Shown here piece after piece: positions 1-25,744 of a DNA stretch of 64,000 nucleotides; positions within the stretch are counted from its first letter, which is position 1; every line of letters begins with the position of its first letter. A model generated the notes under the pieces. It did no database searches and was not told the DNA's origin. It saw only the letters and a list, made by a program, of their open reading frames with translations. This DNA is from Glandiceps talaboti. Taxonomy: Eukaryota; Hemichordata; Enteropneusta; Spengelidae. A program made the translations under genes and the position numbers. The DNA is taken from assembly GCF_964340395.1 (NCBI RefSeq), contig NC_135561.1, forward strand, positions 21,597,486 through 21,661,485. The letters are read 5' to 3'.

Positions 1-590
1 GGCTATATCTTACGAGTGCATACTTCAATTTCAATACAATTCAGTGCATACATTATCCATAACAAATTGTGTATGTCCTATAAAGTTAATTGATGTACCT
101 TACAATGTTAATGAATAATTTGCATAATTAATGATTTTCGGTAATTAGGCTATATCTTAAGACTGCATACTCAATTTCAATACAATTTAGTACATACGTT
201 AACCATAACAAAGCGGATATGTTCTATAAAATCTTTTATATAGCATAGTTTTAATGACAAATTTGCATAATTAATGATTTTAGGTAAGTAGGTTGTATTT
301 TAAAAATGCAAGCTTCAAATTTCGTATAATATGATACGTACATCAACCATAATAATACGCACCTGTCCTATGAAGTTTGTTGCTACAACTTTTTCCTTTA
401 ATGAGTATTTTGAAATATAAACGATATTCAATAATTAAGCAGTATCATACACTCTTACATACATTAACCTAAGAAAGCATGCTTGTCCAAAAAACAAAGC
501 CTGTTACCATAGTTTTTTTTTTTAGTTTAATGAGGTATTTGCATAATTAGTGATTCCCTTACGGGAGGCATTCAGTTTAAATCTGGTTAT
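1..590. repeat. Dispersed repeat built of ~145-bp tandem units, copy 1
   Basis: About four diverged units of roughly 142-148 bp, each carrying a core like gcataattaatgatttt followed by ggtaattagg. The block is collinear with 53166-53752 and both copies end at the same sequence, cccttacgggaggcattcag followed by tttaaatctggtt. The shared end point over 50 kb apart indicates one dispersed element with internal tandem structure, not two independent satellites. No coding content was seen. Confidence 0.8.
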
Positions 591-648
591 GTATGAAATG
601 TTCCCCAAGGTGATTGAGCACTCTACTTAGCGAAAAAAGAATGAAACT

Positions 649-689
649 GTATGTATGTATGTATGTATGTATGTATGTATGTATGTATG

Positions 690-750
<61 letters not shown>
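649..750. repeat. (ATGT)n / (GT)n microsatellite
   Basis: Compound simple repeat, atgt units followed by at and gt units, lying just downstream (in minus sense) of the exon at 785-1019. Confidence 0.95.
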
Positions 751-752
<2 letters not shown>

Positions 753-784
753 TGTCATACTAATATTATAGGTAAATCACTTAC

Positions 785-1019
785 CAATATAGTTTAGAGC
801 CGTAAGGAAATGGAATGTCATGTGGTCACCTAAGTAGATTTTGAAATTATCAATACCAGTGATATTAGCAGATTCATAACCCGGTAGTAGTTTTACTGTA
901 CAAGTCATTTTCTTGTTGACAACATTCTCATCAAGTGTGGTGTACATGTGCAGAAGCGTTTCAAATGGCTGAAAGCAATTTCCAGGAAATCTATCTTGTC
1001 TAGGCACATCTTTAAGTTC
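785..1019 (-). CDS. Left receptor gene, exon 8 (unrecognised module, part 3)
   Basis: 235 nt, phase 0 to 1, donor gtaagtgatt. It contains [13 protein letters not shown], a [11 protein letters not shown] stretch and [11 protein letters not shown]. The plus partner (16933-17167) is exactly 235 nt and shares DVP-QDRFPG, CT(V/I)-(L/I)LPGYE and LNYIG. It is the last exon of this gene inside the window. Confidence 0.85.
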
Positions 1020-2165
1020 CTTTTGATAACGAGAAATTACAAAAAAAGTGTTCACTTTACTGGGAACAAAAATAGGATTTATTTACCTCAAAGCTTGAGG
1101 ACCACTCGACTAGAGTGTTGTAGTTGATTTGGGCTATTCACAATTCATACCTAGAATTGTGTTTTCAAGATGTTTCTTCATGAATCATATGCCAGAAAAC
1201 GGACGCAAATTCTTTTGACTAGCGTTTTTGATTCACTCAGATGATGTTAGAAGCATCGCATGGCGATTATATGGGAACAGCGACGAGGGTGCACGTTAGG
1301 CCATGTAAGATGTAAATGTCATGATGGTACGTATCTAAGTGGATAGGGTGGGGCTGGGGTGGGTGGGTCTGAGTTGTTGCTAATTGAAATTCTAATGTAA
1401 TCCTAGGTTTGAATGCAAAACTATTACCGCCATTATAGGCATGAATTATGGGTAATGCCATTGAATTATGGGTAATGCCAATAGCACAATTCAACTACAA
1501 GCCTGGAGTTTAGTTTAGAAGATTATATTTCGAAGACGAATAGAAGAAACGATAACATATCATATAATAATTATTATTTTTATTGTTAGTCATTACTTAT
1601 TGCTTAATTCATCCTGTCATTTTACTACATGTAATTTTGTATCTTTGTACTAGTCAGTATAAATGCAGTTAATATAACGTAAATATTGACCTATGGAGCA
1701 ATTTCCTAAATTCTATATATACCCTTATAATAACATTTTGACCACTATTTAGTGACGCCTGGTATTTTTCTTGATTTTAACTGAGAATAGGTTTTTTGGA
1801 CATAGTATTAAAAAAAAAAACAGTTTAAGACCGTCATTTTCGAGGTGCATAGTACCTTAAATTCAAACATTTTCATTATATTTGCTAATAAAAAAATCCT
1901 ACCTTATAAAGGTTGATGTTTTCTTTCTGGAACAAAAATGCATTGTCCCGCTGACAATGAAATTCTGTGTATGGAAACAATGCCACGACGTCTTCACGTG
2001 TATAAGCAATGATATCTAGATGACCTGAAATAATATTAGAAAATATTAGAGAATGTGTCTTTCTTGTGTCTGCCTTAATATCTCTAGATGACATCATAAA
2101 TACTCAACTCAAAGGGTTTCCAAAATGTCTGACCTGCTTTCACTTTGTACCATCAGGTCAGTACA

Positions 2166-2197
<32 letters not shown>

Positions 2198-3163
2198 CAT
2201 GTACATACATACATACATACATACATACATACATACATTCATACATACATACATACATACATACATACATACATACATACATACATACATACATACATAC
2301 ATACGTACATACATACAAAAACACACTTTGCTCTCCTACCTCCTACCACCACGGCGCAAGTTCTGATTGTATCGTAGGATGAAGTATGTGTTTGTCAGTT
2401 ATACTCACAGAAGGAATTCATTATTCGCAAATTTGATCGTCTGTAGTGCCAGGTTGTGTCTCTTGGTTGCTGATTCATTGATTGTTTCATGTTGTAAGAT
2501 TCCAGAACAAAAGGGAAAGGCTAACGAAGGAAAAGGTGATTATTGTTATTATAATTATTGCCTTGATATTGGGTTATATGCCAGAGGGCAAGGATAAGAT
2601 GTACGAAATATAGCGGAGTGATGATGTATCATTGCATCGATTTCGCATCTAACCCAATATTTATGCTATGATATTTTTATTTATGTCTCCACAGATAGTG
2701 TTAATACAACATATTTCATGTCAATTTTTTTATTAAGAATAAAACTAGACTTTACGCCAAGACTGTCCTACTGGATTTTATAAAAACAATGACGGATCAC
2801 TAGAGTTACATGCGGTGTTGTGGTGTTCACCCTCATTTGAATAATTTTGAAACAAACTTGCGACTGAAATCATGGTGGTCGATGTATGACACTTATAACG
2901 AGTGGGGTAGAATGCGCGTAGGGGAGAGCACTGGAGTGTCAAGTTCACAGTTCAATGTACTATGCCGCATTGTAAATGTAAAATAAATATATGAGTTTCA
3001 CAATACCAAAGAAGATAGAGTGATAGAGTACATACATACATACATACATAAATACGTACGTACGTACATACATACATACATACATACATACATACATACA
3101 TACATACATACATACATACATACATACATACACACACACATACATACATACATACTTACATAA

Positions 3164-3216
<53 letters not shown>

Positions 3217-3266
3217 CATACATACATACATACATACATACATACATACATACATACATACATACA

Positions 3267-3297
<31 letters not shown>

Positions 3298-3490
3298 GCA
3301 CAAATGTATTTCACTTACATAATATGGCTCTACGTCTGGCATATCTTGAATCATTTTGTCGAATACACAGGATTCATTGTAGACTGGAGGCCAATCAATG
3401 ACATCTACTACAGTTACATGTAGTTTTCCTAATGGTGTTGTGCTGTTATGCTCCTTGAGAAGTTAAAATATCAATTCAATGTCAAGTATG

Positions 3491-3524
<34 letters not shown>

Positions 3525-3534
3525 TGTATGTATG

Positions 3535-3566
<32 letters not shown>

Positions 3567-4176
3567 TGTATGTATGTATGTATGTATGCGTGTATGTACA
3601 TGTATGTATGTATGTATGTATGTATGTATGTATGTATGTATGTATGTATGTCCGTACGTACGTACGTACGTACGTACGTACGTGGGTAGTTGGGTGGGTA
3701 GGTAGATAGGCAGGTAGCTAAGTAGGCAGGCAGGCAGGTAGCTAGTTAAGTAGGCCTGTTTGCCTGTATGTATGATTTCCAAAATATTGATATCTGCCTG
3801 AAATATATTCCTTATTAGTTATCTTCGTTGACTTTGGTATTTAACCGACGAAAATTAGAGTTACATAAATATTTATTTATTGATACTAACTAGTGCAAGC
3901 TTAAATATGTAAAATAGAGGAGATAACGACAATTGTAAATGTTTTGAAGTAATTGGGACTCTACCCGTATATCTGTCCGAGAATGACAATTTGTCTTACA
4001 GAAAGATTTGGTGTAAGTAACCTTACACTGTTCCATCCTATAGACAACCAGTATTCCTTCTCCAGGTCAAAGTCTAGGTAACCAGCTAATGATATCAATG
4101 ACTTTGTTTGATCCACAGCGAACCGTTTGTTCTATGGAAATTAAGAGACATTAAGCATCAGAGTGATGACACTGGT

Positions 4177-4224
<48 letters not shown>

Positions 4225-4249
4225 CAGACAGACAGACAGACAGAAAGAC

Positions 4250-4331
<82 letters not shown>

Positions 4332-7300
4332 GGGCGGGTAGATGGATGGATGGGTGGGTGGGTGGACACAGGGAACCTTAACATCCACATACCTAGGACA
4401 GGGTTGTGCGCATATCTGTACAAGCTCTGTGTACAATAACATACCTAGATTTGAGAGATGTGTAACTGGTATGCCAACAACAGTCGTTCGTGCCTTTTTT
4501 GCTACGTTTTATCTAAAATTAAAGTTGTCGCCTCTCTCCGTCCCGGAGCAATACAATAACAACAGCGTACTGATTGAACATGGAGTGCCGGAGGTTCGTG
4601 CCTTCGGCACTCACGTTTCCTATCCAGTTAGTATCCATGCATTAGTATCCAATGTTACGGAGCGAGACGACGCCTTTGTTTTAGATGAAACGTCGCAAAA
4701 AAGGCACGAACGACTGTCGACAGTCTATGCCAACGTATCAATGTAACATGGATGTGAAAATTAGATGTACAGCACAGGTTTTAACAACATCCATATACAA
4801 GAGCTTTTTCCCACAGTCATGGACCAGCTTTGCTAGCATAGCTGTAACATAGGTATTTCTCCCAACCATGTACCAGGTATATGTTAGCAATGCTAGTCAG
4901 ATATAAACAAAACGGTTGCTACAGGGTATTATTCCACTGTTACATGTATGTGCACAACTGTGTGCCAGGTGTGCAGTACACAGTTGTGGTATTGGGATGT
5001 GCAAAGCAGTCGTGGTACAAAGACAGTATTCCACATCAATGCAAGAGGCATATTTTTCACAACCATGCACCAGGGCTATGGAAAAATATACCCTGTAACG
5101 GGGATGGTATACGTAGGCACGCAGCTGGTACATCATTTTATCAGTAATAGAGAACTGGCTGTGAGGGTGCCAAAAAATTGACTCCCTCTCCCCATCATCA
5201 ATTTACTCCGACAAACATGGTCCAAGCACATAGCGGAATACAGTATACACTAATACTCACACTAAACACGTGCACACGGTGCTCGAGTCTGTAGTATTAA
5301 ACAGGTGGAGTGAAGTGTAATATATATTCACATACATTTAATCCTACTAGGAAGAGAATATTGTTATGTGACGAGGAAAGGATTTCGCGGCACCTCCAAA
5401 GCCAGTTTTAATTGTCCACCTTGTGACTGATAAAACAATGTTCTGATCAGAGGCTCCCTAGAAAACTGAAATCGGTTGTAAAACCTTCTTTTGTGAATGT
5501 TTTGTATATTTATATATCATCCTTACCATGTTGCCAGATAGGATTTCCATTTTATTACTCGACACATTATTAGGTTCCAAATACTGGTAAACAATCGTCC
5601 CAATTGAGGCATTCTGTACATCAATAAGTAACATTTTTCGAAATTATTGTCAAAATCAAAAAGCGAGGCTTGTTGATAGGACCAGGCAGAATGACAGGAA
5701 ATGTTCCATAAAAATTCTCTGTATCTTGTTTGGTTAGTTATAGTCAGTGGTTTCAAAAACTGAAGAATCTGGTGGGACTGAACTTCAAGAATGTAGAACG
5801 TTTTTACCCATCAAGCTGTGAAATTGGTTGTTTGGGCAATTGTTTGTTATCACTTGAGATTTTTTTATTGTTGCATGTTGTACAAGGCAAAACTGAGCAC
5901 ATGGTGTTTAACGTCACACTGCACGAAAGTAAACTATCATACTTCTTCAAACACCACAGGTTGTTGCACCAATTATGCTAGCCGTTAGTCAATGGTGCGG
6001 AAATATTTCGATAATGGCACTATGTTCGACTTAAATGCAAACCGTAAATGAAACAAAAGATGATTCTCTTTCAAAAGCAGTTTCCCGTGTCGTGTCCTTG
6101 AGATATTTTGAATGGTGACCATGTTTAATTTATTCATCAGTACGTCATGGACTGGTGCACCGTTTCAATGTCTTCATTGAAATTTTTAGGAAGAATGCTC
6201 CCCGCCAGCTAAATTGCATGCAGAGGTATCCAAATCTCCAAAAAATCATTGCCAAATGAAATCTCGTTCCTCGTGTTTTTTATCTAAAAAGAATGAGGGT
6301 CCACCATTTTGTTTTAAAGAATCTTTTTATTTTCTTTGATGTTTGGCGGCAATGTTGTATTCTGGAATTTGTAAATTTGGCGGCCATTGTAACCTTTACC
6401 TCTATAACGTTCGCAGAGTGACGTCTGTTTTTTCTTCTTGATTTTGAATTACAATGGTTTTGAACAAAATCAAGTTTAAAACTTTTAAATTCGGGGAATA
6501 CTACGATAAGTTGTTCAAAATAGTTTATGACACGAACACGAAAACAAATAAATTAATTTAGGTCCTTGATCTAGTGTACAAGATCAAACAAATACTGCAA
6601 ACCTGGAAATACTTACTAAATATTAATTTTTGCTAATTCCGCTAGAAAACAAAAAAATAAAAATAAAAAGTGACTAAATTGTGCATGAAGACAATGTACC
6701 AGTCTCGTAATTAGTAACAATTAGTCTTTAAGAACTAGCTGAATACTATAATAATATCACAAAATTTTATAGTAGTGAAAAAATCTAGGATTACAGTACG
6801 ATGTGAGATTTATGTCAAATCGTAGGATGACTAAAATCAAAGCACCATTTTGAAATTAAATAAAACAAAAATACAAACGCACAGTGGAGCTTACAGACAA
6901 AGACAGTCAGTCAGTCAGACAGACAGACAGACAGACAGACAGACATATGGAGGGAGACAGACGGACAGACAGACAGACAGACAGAGACAAACGTGATGAC
7001 AGACAGAAACAGACAGACAGACAGACAGTGAGTGAGTGAGTGAGTGAGTGAGTGAGTGAATAGTAGGAGATAGTCTTACCTCAAGCACACTTGTAGACAA
7101 TAAAATACGTGGAATGTCATCAGTATAATGGGTGTATGTATTACCTACAACTCGATCTAATTAGTGCAAAAAAATAGATTTAATAAATCCAGCATTTAAC
7201 TTTCATCATCGATTTGTATGATATCATTGTAATCAGCTGATAAGATTACAATGATATCATTGTAATCAGCTGATAAGATTACAATGATATTGTAATCAAC

Positions 7301-7774
7301 TGATAAAATTACAATGATATCATTGTAATCAGCTGATAAGATTACAATGATATTGTAATCAACTGATAAAATTACAATGATATCATTGTAATTAACTGAT
7401 AAGATTACATGGTCAATAATTCTCATATACGTATCACTGTGACGCAATAAAAAATTGAAACACGTGCATGCATAAAGTTATTTATTACAACACGGTGGCT
7501 TTGTTGTAGATAATAAAGCTGATCTTTGATAAATCAATGTTAAAAATTATCGTAGTATAGGTTTGTACATATATGGAAATAATTGCATTAACGCTAGTCT
7601 CTTTCAATGGTCTTCGAAATTTCTTTCACACTGACCATTTTCGCTTACAGTTCCGATGATTACATTGAGCTACAGGTATATCACATTGAAATACTTACCG
7701 AAATAACCACTCAGATCCAATAGTTCCACCAAAACCACGACACGATAAAAGATTGTCAAAATATTCTCAAACAT
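785..7774 (-). CDS. Left paralog of cadherin-TIR-type receptor gene (5' part, runs off window)
   Basis: Eight minus-strand exons chain in phase: 7774-7699, 7144-7080, 5613-5527, 4131-4027, 3453-3319, 2520-2409, 2024-1903 and 1019-785. They give about 312 residues. The order is a hydrophobic start segment, one cadherin repeat (VLENASIGT at its start, [19 protein letters not shown] in the middle, [13 protein letters not shown] at its end), then two unrecognised modules. Every exon from 5613 downward has a counterpart in the plus-strand gene at 10-17 kb with the same phases. Lengths are 87/84, 105/105, 135/117, 112/112, 122/122 and 235/235 nt. The EGF, Ig, HYR and TIR exons expected from the paralog would lie left of position 1. 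The presence of a TIR domain in this copy is therefore inference. Introns are loaded with CATA and GACA arrays. Confidence 0.8.
1903..2024 (-). CDS. Left receptor gene, exon 7 (unrecognised module, part 2)
   Basis: 122 nt, phase 1 to 0. It contains [14 protein letters not shown] and [12 protein letters not shown]. The plus partner at 14477-14598 has ALFPYMDIHCQHQN and FLFKKSDIKFYK. The joined codon from exon 6 is Cys, so the module has at least two conserved cysteines. Confidence 0.75.
2160..2316. repeat. (CATA)n microsatellite
   Basis: Long catac array in the intron between exons 7 and 6 of the left receptor gene. The YIHT and MYVC reading frames over it are artefacts. Confidence 0.98.
2409..2520 (-). 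CDS. Left receptor gene, exon 6 (unrecognised module, part 1)
   Basis: 112 nt, phase 0 to 1, acceptor cgttag, donor gtgagtat. It begins [10 protein letters not shown] and ends [13 protein letters not shown]. The plus partner, of identical length and phase, begins PFPILPEAYN and ends HYRRSNVRLITST. I do not recognise the domain. The paralog conservation and equal splice sites are the evidence that it codes. Confidence 0.7.
3029..3297. repeat. (CATA)n array with CA interruption
   Basis: Catac units with short ca and acgt interruptions, immediately beside the exon at 3319-3453. Confidence 0.98.
3319..3453 (-). CDS. Left receptor gene, exon 5 (cadherin repeat, part 3)
   Basis: 45 codons, phase 0 to 0, acceptor ttctcaag, donor gtaagtga. 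It contains [20 protein letters not shown], the last strand of a cadherin repeat with a DVIDWPP form of the DxNDxxP linker. A Cys-containing tail follows. The plus partner (11510-11626) has 39 codons, so the copies differ by a six-codon length change. Confidence 0.85.
3486..3770. repeat. (ATGT)n, (ACGT)n and GGTA/GGCA simple repeats
   Basis: Atgt units to about 3654, then acgt units to about 3680, then degenerate ggtag and ggcag units. All lie within an intron. Confidence 0.95.
4027..4131 (-). CDS. Left receptor gene, exon 4 (cadherin repeat, part 2)
   Basis: 35 codons, phase 0 to 0. It encodes [20 protein letters not shown] and then [11 protein letters not shown]. It shows the cadherin pattern F-VD--T--I-LAG-LD-(D/E)---Y-L, with the LDFDLE calcium-site region. 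It is 35 codons like its plus partner, with few substitutions. Confidence 0.85.
4178..4360. repeat. (GACA)n microsatellite
   Basis: Cagacaga array to about 4331 followed by tgga and tggg units. It starts about 45 bp outside the cadherin exon at 4027-4131. Confidence 0.97.
5527..5613 (-). CDS. Left receptor gene, exon 3 (cadherin repeat, part 1)
   Basis: 29 codons, phase 0 to 0. It encodes [16 protein letters not shown] and then EILSGN. This is the first strand and the SGN turn of a cadherin repeat, matching plus exon 10209-10292 (NATIGATIYQLWDNN, then KILSGN). Confidence 0.75.
6908..7060. repeat. (GACA)n and (GTGA)n microsatellites
   Basis: Gaca units to about 7027, then gtga units to 7060, ending 20 bp from exon 2 of the left gene. 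Confidence 0.95.
7080..7144 (-). CDS. Left receptor gene, exon 2 (mature N-terminus)
   Basis: 65 nt, phase 1 to 0, acceptor gttgtag, donor gaggtaaga. It encodes [15 protein letters not shown] and ends in STSVLE, which leads directly into the cadherin start NASIGT of the next exon. No equivalent was found for the plus-strand gene. Confidence 0.65.
7212..7410. repeat. Palindromic AT-rich minisatellite
   Basis: Units of about 27-33 bp containing attacaatgatatcattgt followed by aat, which is a perfect palindrome in the longer units. The spacer is cagctgataa or caactgataa. About six to seven units lie in the intron between exons 1 and 2 of the left gene. The ILSADYND-type reading frame is a by-product of the repeat. 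Confidence 0.9.
7699..7774 (-). CDS. Left receptor gene, exon 1 (start codon, signal-peptide-like)
   Basis: The ATG at 7774 opens 25 codons with a hydrophobic stretch ([15 protein letters not shown]), then the donor ggtaagtatt in phase 1. The exon joins in frame to the next one at 7144. The hydrophobic run contains Arg and Glu, so as a signal peptide it is imperfect. The start was chosen because it is the only upstream exon whose donor phase fits the next exon. Confidence 0.6.
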
Positions 7775-10208
7775 AATGTTTACGATCATTTATCAAATGT
7801 ATACGTTGAACAGGGTAGGGGTAACTCAGATTTACAGAAGTGAGTCTTGCAGTCACTGTAGTATTCAGAATCATGAATGTGATATATTCAATAGGTTAGT
7901 TTATGGTCGTGATGCGTGAAGGACTTCCTCATTGTATTGTTATTATCGTGTTTAACTTCCTTACCCGTAGGGGTTGGTTACAGATTATAGCGTCTGTTCA
8001 GAAAGCGAAATGCTGTCGTTTGAAACTTATTTGTGAAGAACCTTTTACGTGAAATCCAGAATGGTCTCCTACAATGCATATGGTTTTCATAGTATATTAC
8101 GACCTTTTTTTAATTGTCCATTGTTCACCTACTCCACACATTTTGTGCTATACACTTTCATTAGAGTGAATGGCATTTAGTCGAGGCCAATAAAAGTCAT
8201 GTTTGTAGCTGTTAACACCATTTTAGACCGACCTATTATACATTAGAGGGGTAGGTAGGTTGGCAAGGTTGACGTCTGCTTGACCCTTAATACAGTAATA
8301 TAGGCCAATCAACACCGTCATGCGAACGTACTACCAATGCACCCCTTTTCTTACTGGGCTCAATGGATTTTCAAATCGTGATCTCGTTCTATAACGTAGG
8401 TAAACTGGCTTGAATACAGATCAATGAGGAAGTAGTGACATTGTACAAATCAGGAAAGAGTTAGGGGCCTCATTGTGCCCGGTCATCTACAATTTCCTCA
8501 CTGCGCTGCACCAGGGCTAATATACATGTTGTAAAAAATTATGTTGCTCAAGTTTTTCAGAAACGTTCTTTGTTTTGAAGTGCTGTTAAAATTGCTGTGT
8601 GGACAGTTTGGTGAGTATGTTGTTTTTGTATAACAGTTGAAAGAGATTGAAGTGAGATTAGTACATACACAGAGAATAAACCAGAAAACATAATGCAAGT
8701 TTTACTCCAATGCAATGGAAACTATTAGAAACATCACGTTGTCTGATAAACATGATGGCTACATTATAATACCGTTTGGCACAAGAACAGTCGAAGTAAA
8801 GTTGTTACATTTTAATTTATCCACATGTCTGTAAAAATTATATGTTGTTACAATGTATCAGATTTGGCGACGGATCTCCTAAGATAATCGCAACACACGC
8901 CAAGAAAATACAGAAAAAAAGGAGTGTCAGTCAGCTTTTTGTCGTCCAAGCCAATAAAATGTAGCAATGTTGGTAAGATTTTCGTCATACCAGACAATGA
9001 AATGTAGCACTGTTGCCGTAGTGTTGGTAAGAATTTCGTCGAGGCATTCGATAGAACAGTATGCAATATTAGTAGAGTTTTTTTTAGACAGATGACATTT
9101 GTTTTTTCTATTACTCAACTAGTATAGGCTCCAGTAAAATCTGATGTGGTGAATACGGCTCGATTTATTTTTTTACCTCTGTTTCCTTATTTAGCATAAT
9201 TTGTTTCGATTTTTTGCTTTCGGCAAGTGACCGTGGGAAGGCGGCGATCACTCTCGGACCCCACCGTACAGGACAACAAATCGAAAACAAACACTAAGGA
9301 AATAGAGGTAAATAAAGAAGTCTAGCCGTATTCATCACCTCATTAGATAGTAACCATCTTCACACCAGTATGTAGACTGGTCAACAGAAAGTCATGACTG
9401 GCAGTGTTAATATGAATTTAGGGAGCCTTCAGTAATTAGGGGGTAGGGGGAATTAGGAGGAGGGGGAGGGGAAGTCAAGTTTTACCATTCGGTTCTCGAG
9501 CCATACTTTAAAAATAGAAATTATGGTATGACACATTTTGTTATCTATCTTTTTATTATTTTTGGTATCCCGCCGATGGAACCGGTTTCAAATACCACAA
9601 CTACCACATCGCAAAACTGCCACGTTTGTATCATAATATCATAGTATGTCAGTCAAATCATTGGCATGGCAAATGGCAAACCACCTAAAAACAAAGCCCC
9701 AATCCTTTCCCCTTGTAATTTGTGTCCTGGCTCTTACATTTTCTATTATATTTCCATACTGTTTTGTACTTAGTAGTTCTAGCTGCTGGAAATACTGATG
9801 GCACTTCACGTTTGGCAATGTCAACGACCGTGCTCGAGGTAGAATAATATTATACTTTCTAAACCACTAGAATGATGGTTATTGGCCATATTACAAAAAG
9901 TGCATGATTAAGTGTGATTTTGACATTCAATTTGAAATCTATACTGTTTGACGATAAATCACTGAGTCAATCAGTTATATGGTTTGATTATAAACAGTAT
10001 TTCAGAACTTTGCTCTTTTCACTCATTTAGTGTATATACCTACTCAACTTTACAAGTATTCGCTGAAAAGGAATACAGATTCATTCTATTTCATATTTAT
10101 TCTTGTCTTTTATAACTTACACGATTAGCTTTCTCAGATGAAGCTAACTATTTCCGGAATCATTTCTTTTAATCTTTTGAATAATAGTTTTTATCGATTA
10201 AAATATAG
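7775..10208. other. Intergenic space between the two head-to-head receptor genes
   Basis: 2.4 kb with no exon I can support. Promoter elements for the left gene, and the start exons and promoter of the right gene, would be expected here. I searched by eye on the plus strand for equivalents of left exons 1 and 2 and found none. A foldback structure at 9138-9345 and a short direct repeat near 8960-9035 (aatgtagca, tgttggtaagattttcgtc type) are present. Confidence 0.5.
9138..9345. repeat. Imperfect inverted repeat (foldback, MITE-like)
   Basis: The left arm (9138-9212) reads ctgatgtggtgaatacggct and then acctctgtttcctta. The right arm (9278-9345) reads aaggaaatagaggta and then agccgtattcatcacctcat, its reverse complement with gaps. 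A GC-richer loop of about 65 bp separates them. It could be a small foldback transposon. Confidence 0.65.
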
Positions 10209-24928
<14,720 letters not shown>

Positions 24929-24931
<3 letters not shown>

Positions 24932-25264
24932 TTCCATGACGGAAAGGATACACACTTTTACCGTCTAGTCAAGGTCCCAACGAAATGTGTCAAGTGTGTT
25001 TGAACGTCATATGGTGAGCAAAGAAGGAAGGCGCAAGTCAGTAGTAATCCATCACAAATTGACAGGCTGTCGTCATCGCTCATTAGTAATAATGATATGC
25101 AAATGTCCAACTCCTCCAGGTTGTTTAAACTAAGATCACGTGGGGACGTGAGGACGTCATCATGTTTATATGAACCGTGTGGGGGGGGGAGAACAGAATT
25201 ATGTTCAACTGTTGGGGACCTTGACTAGACGGTAAAAGTGTGTATACTGTCCTTCATGGAACTA
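24929..25264. mobile_element. TA-flanked inverted-repeat element (mariner-like MITE)
   Basis: 52-53-bp terminal inverted repeats at 24929-24980 and 25212-25264 differ by three mismatches and one indel. They share tagttccatga at the ends and acacacttttaccgtctagt inside. Both outer ends are TA, as for Tc1/mariner-type target duplications. The 336-bp body has no open frame of note. It is non-autonomous by size. Confidence 0.82.
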
Positions 25265-25518
25265 ATGTACATCAGATTTAATTGTATAAAACTAACATAA
25301 CGATTGCCTGGCCATAGACATCTCTAAAACATGCTTAGCAGGGTTGCACCATATGTACCCCTGATTACTTTAAATTTTTACAAACGCTTCCAGTAAAAAA
25401 ATTATGAATTGACTTTTTTAGTGCAGATTGGTTGAAATGGTTTTTTTTATGGCTTCCAATGTATAGGAAATACAGTTATGATGACGTCATTTTCATTTTT
25501 GTTCAACTAGAACATGAG

Positions 25519-25634
25519 TTAATAAATTATGAGTTAGTTCTACTGAGCGCACTCATCCGGTGGCCCTTCCTCGTCCCAACTCACCTGAAAAGTACATTGA
25601 GGGCGCTCAGTAGAACTAACTCATGAATTAATAG
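25519..25634. repeat. Long inverted repeat (hairpin)
   Basis: The left arm has gagttagttctactgagcgc near 25531-25550. The right arm has gcgctcagtagaactaactc near 25604-25622. Arms of about 35 bp with few mismatches flank a 43-bp loop. It could be a small foldback element or a transcribed hairpin. Nothing in the sequence decides between them. Confidence 0.75.
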
Positions 25635-25744
25635 GGTAGTCATAGTAAAACTGGTTTATCAAAACCAACAAAAGAACTAGATAGAATTAATTTAGGAAAA
25701 AAACCAACACCAGCTTTTCAAATCATTACATTGTTACATGCACC

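Noticed and set aside
2160-2320. CRISPR-like array
   Set aside because: All short-period repeats here are simple or minisatellite arrays without unique spacers, and the gene structures are eukaryotic.
2066-3782. Multiple open frames of YIHT or MYVC repeats
   Set aside because: They are translations of CATA/ATGT microsatellites in all frames and carry no coding signal.
4108-4423. Open frames of DRQT and CLSV repeats
   Set aside because: They come from the GACA array. Similar cases at 6.9, 21.1, 54.3 and 57.0 kb were left out for the same reason.
4342-4746. 134-codon plus-strand frame
   Set aside because: It starts in a simple repeat, has no recognisable domain and lies within an intron of the minus-strand receptor gene. 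A palindromic pair around gtcgttcgtgcctttttt at 4482-4499 and 4699-4716 may be a small foldback, but it is not a gene.
7196-7447. 83-codon frame with repeated ILSADYND
   Set aside because: It results from the palindromic AT-rich minisatellite inside the first intron of the left receptor gene.
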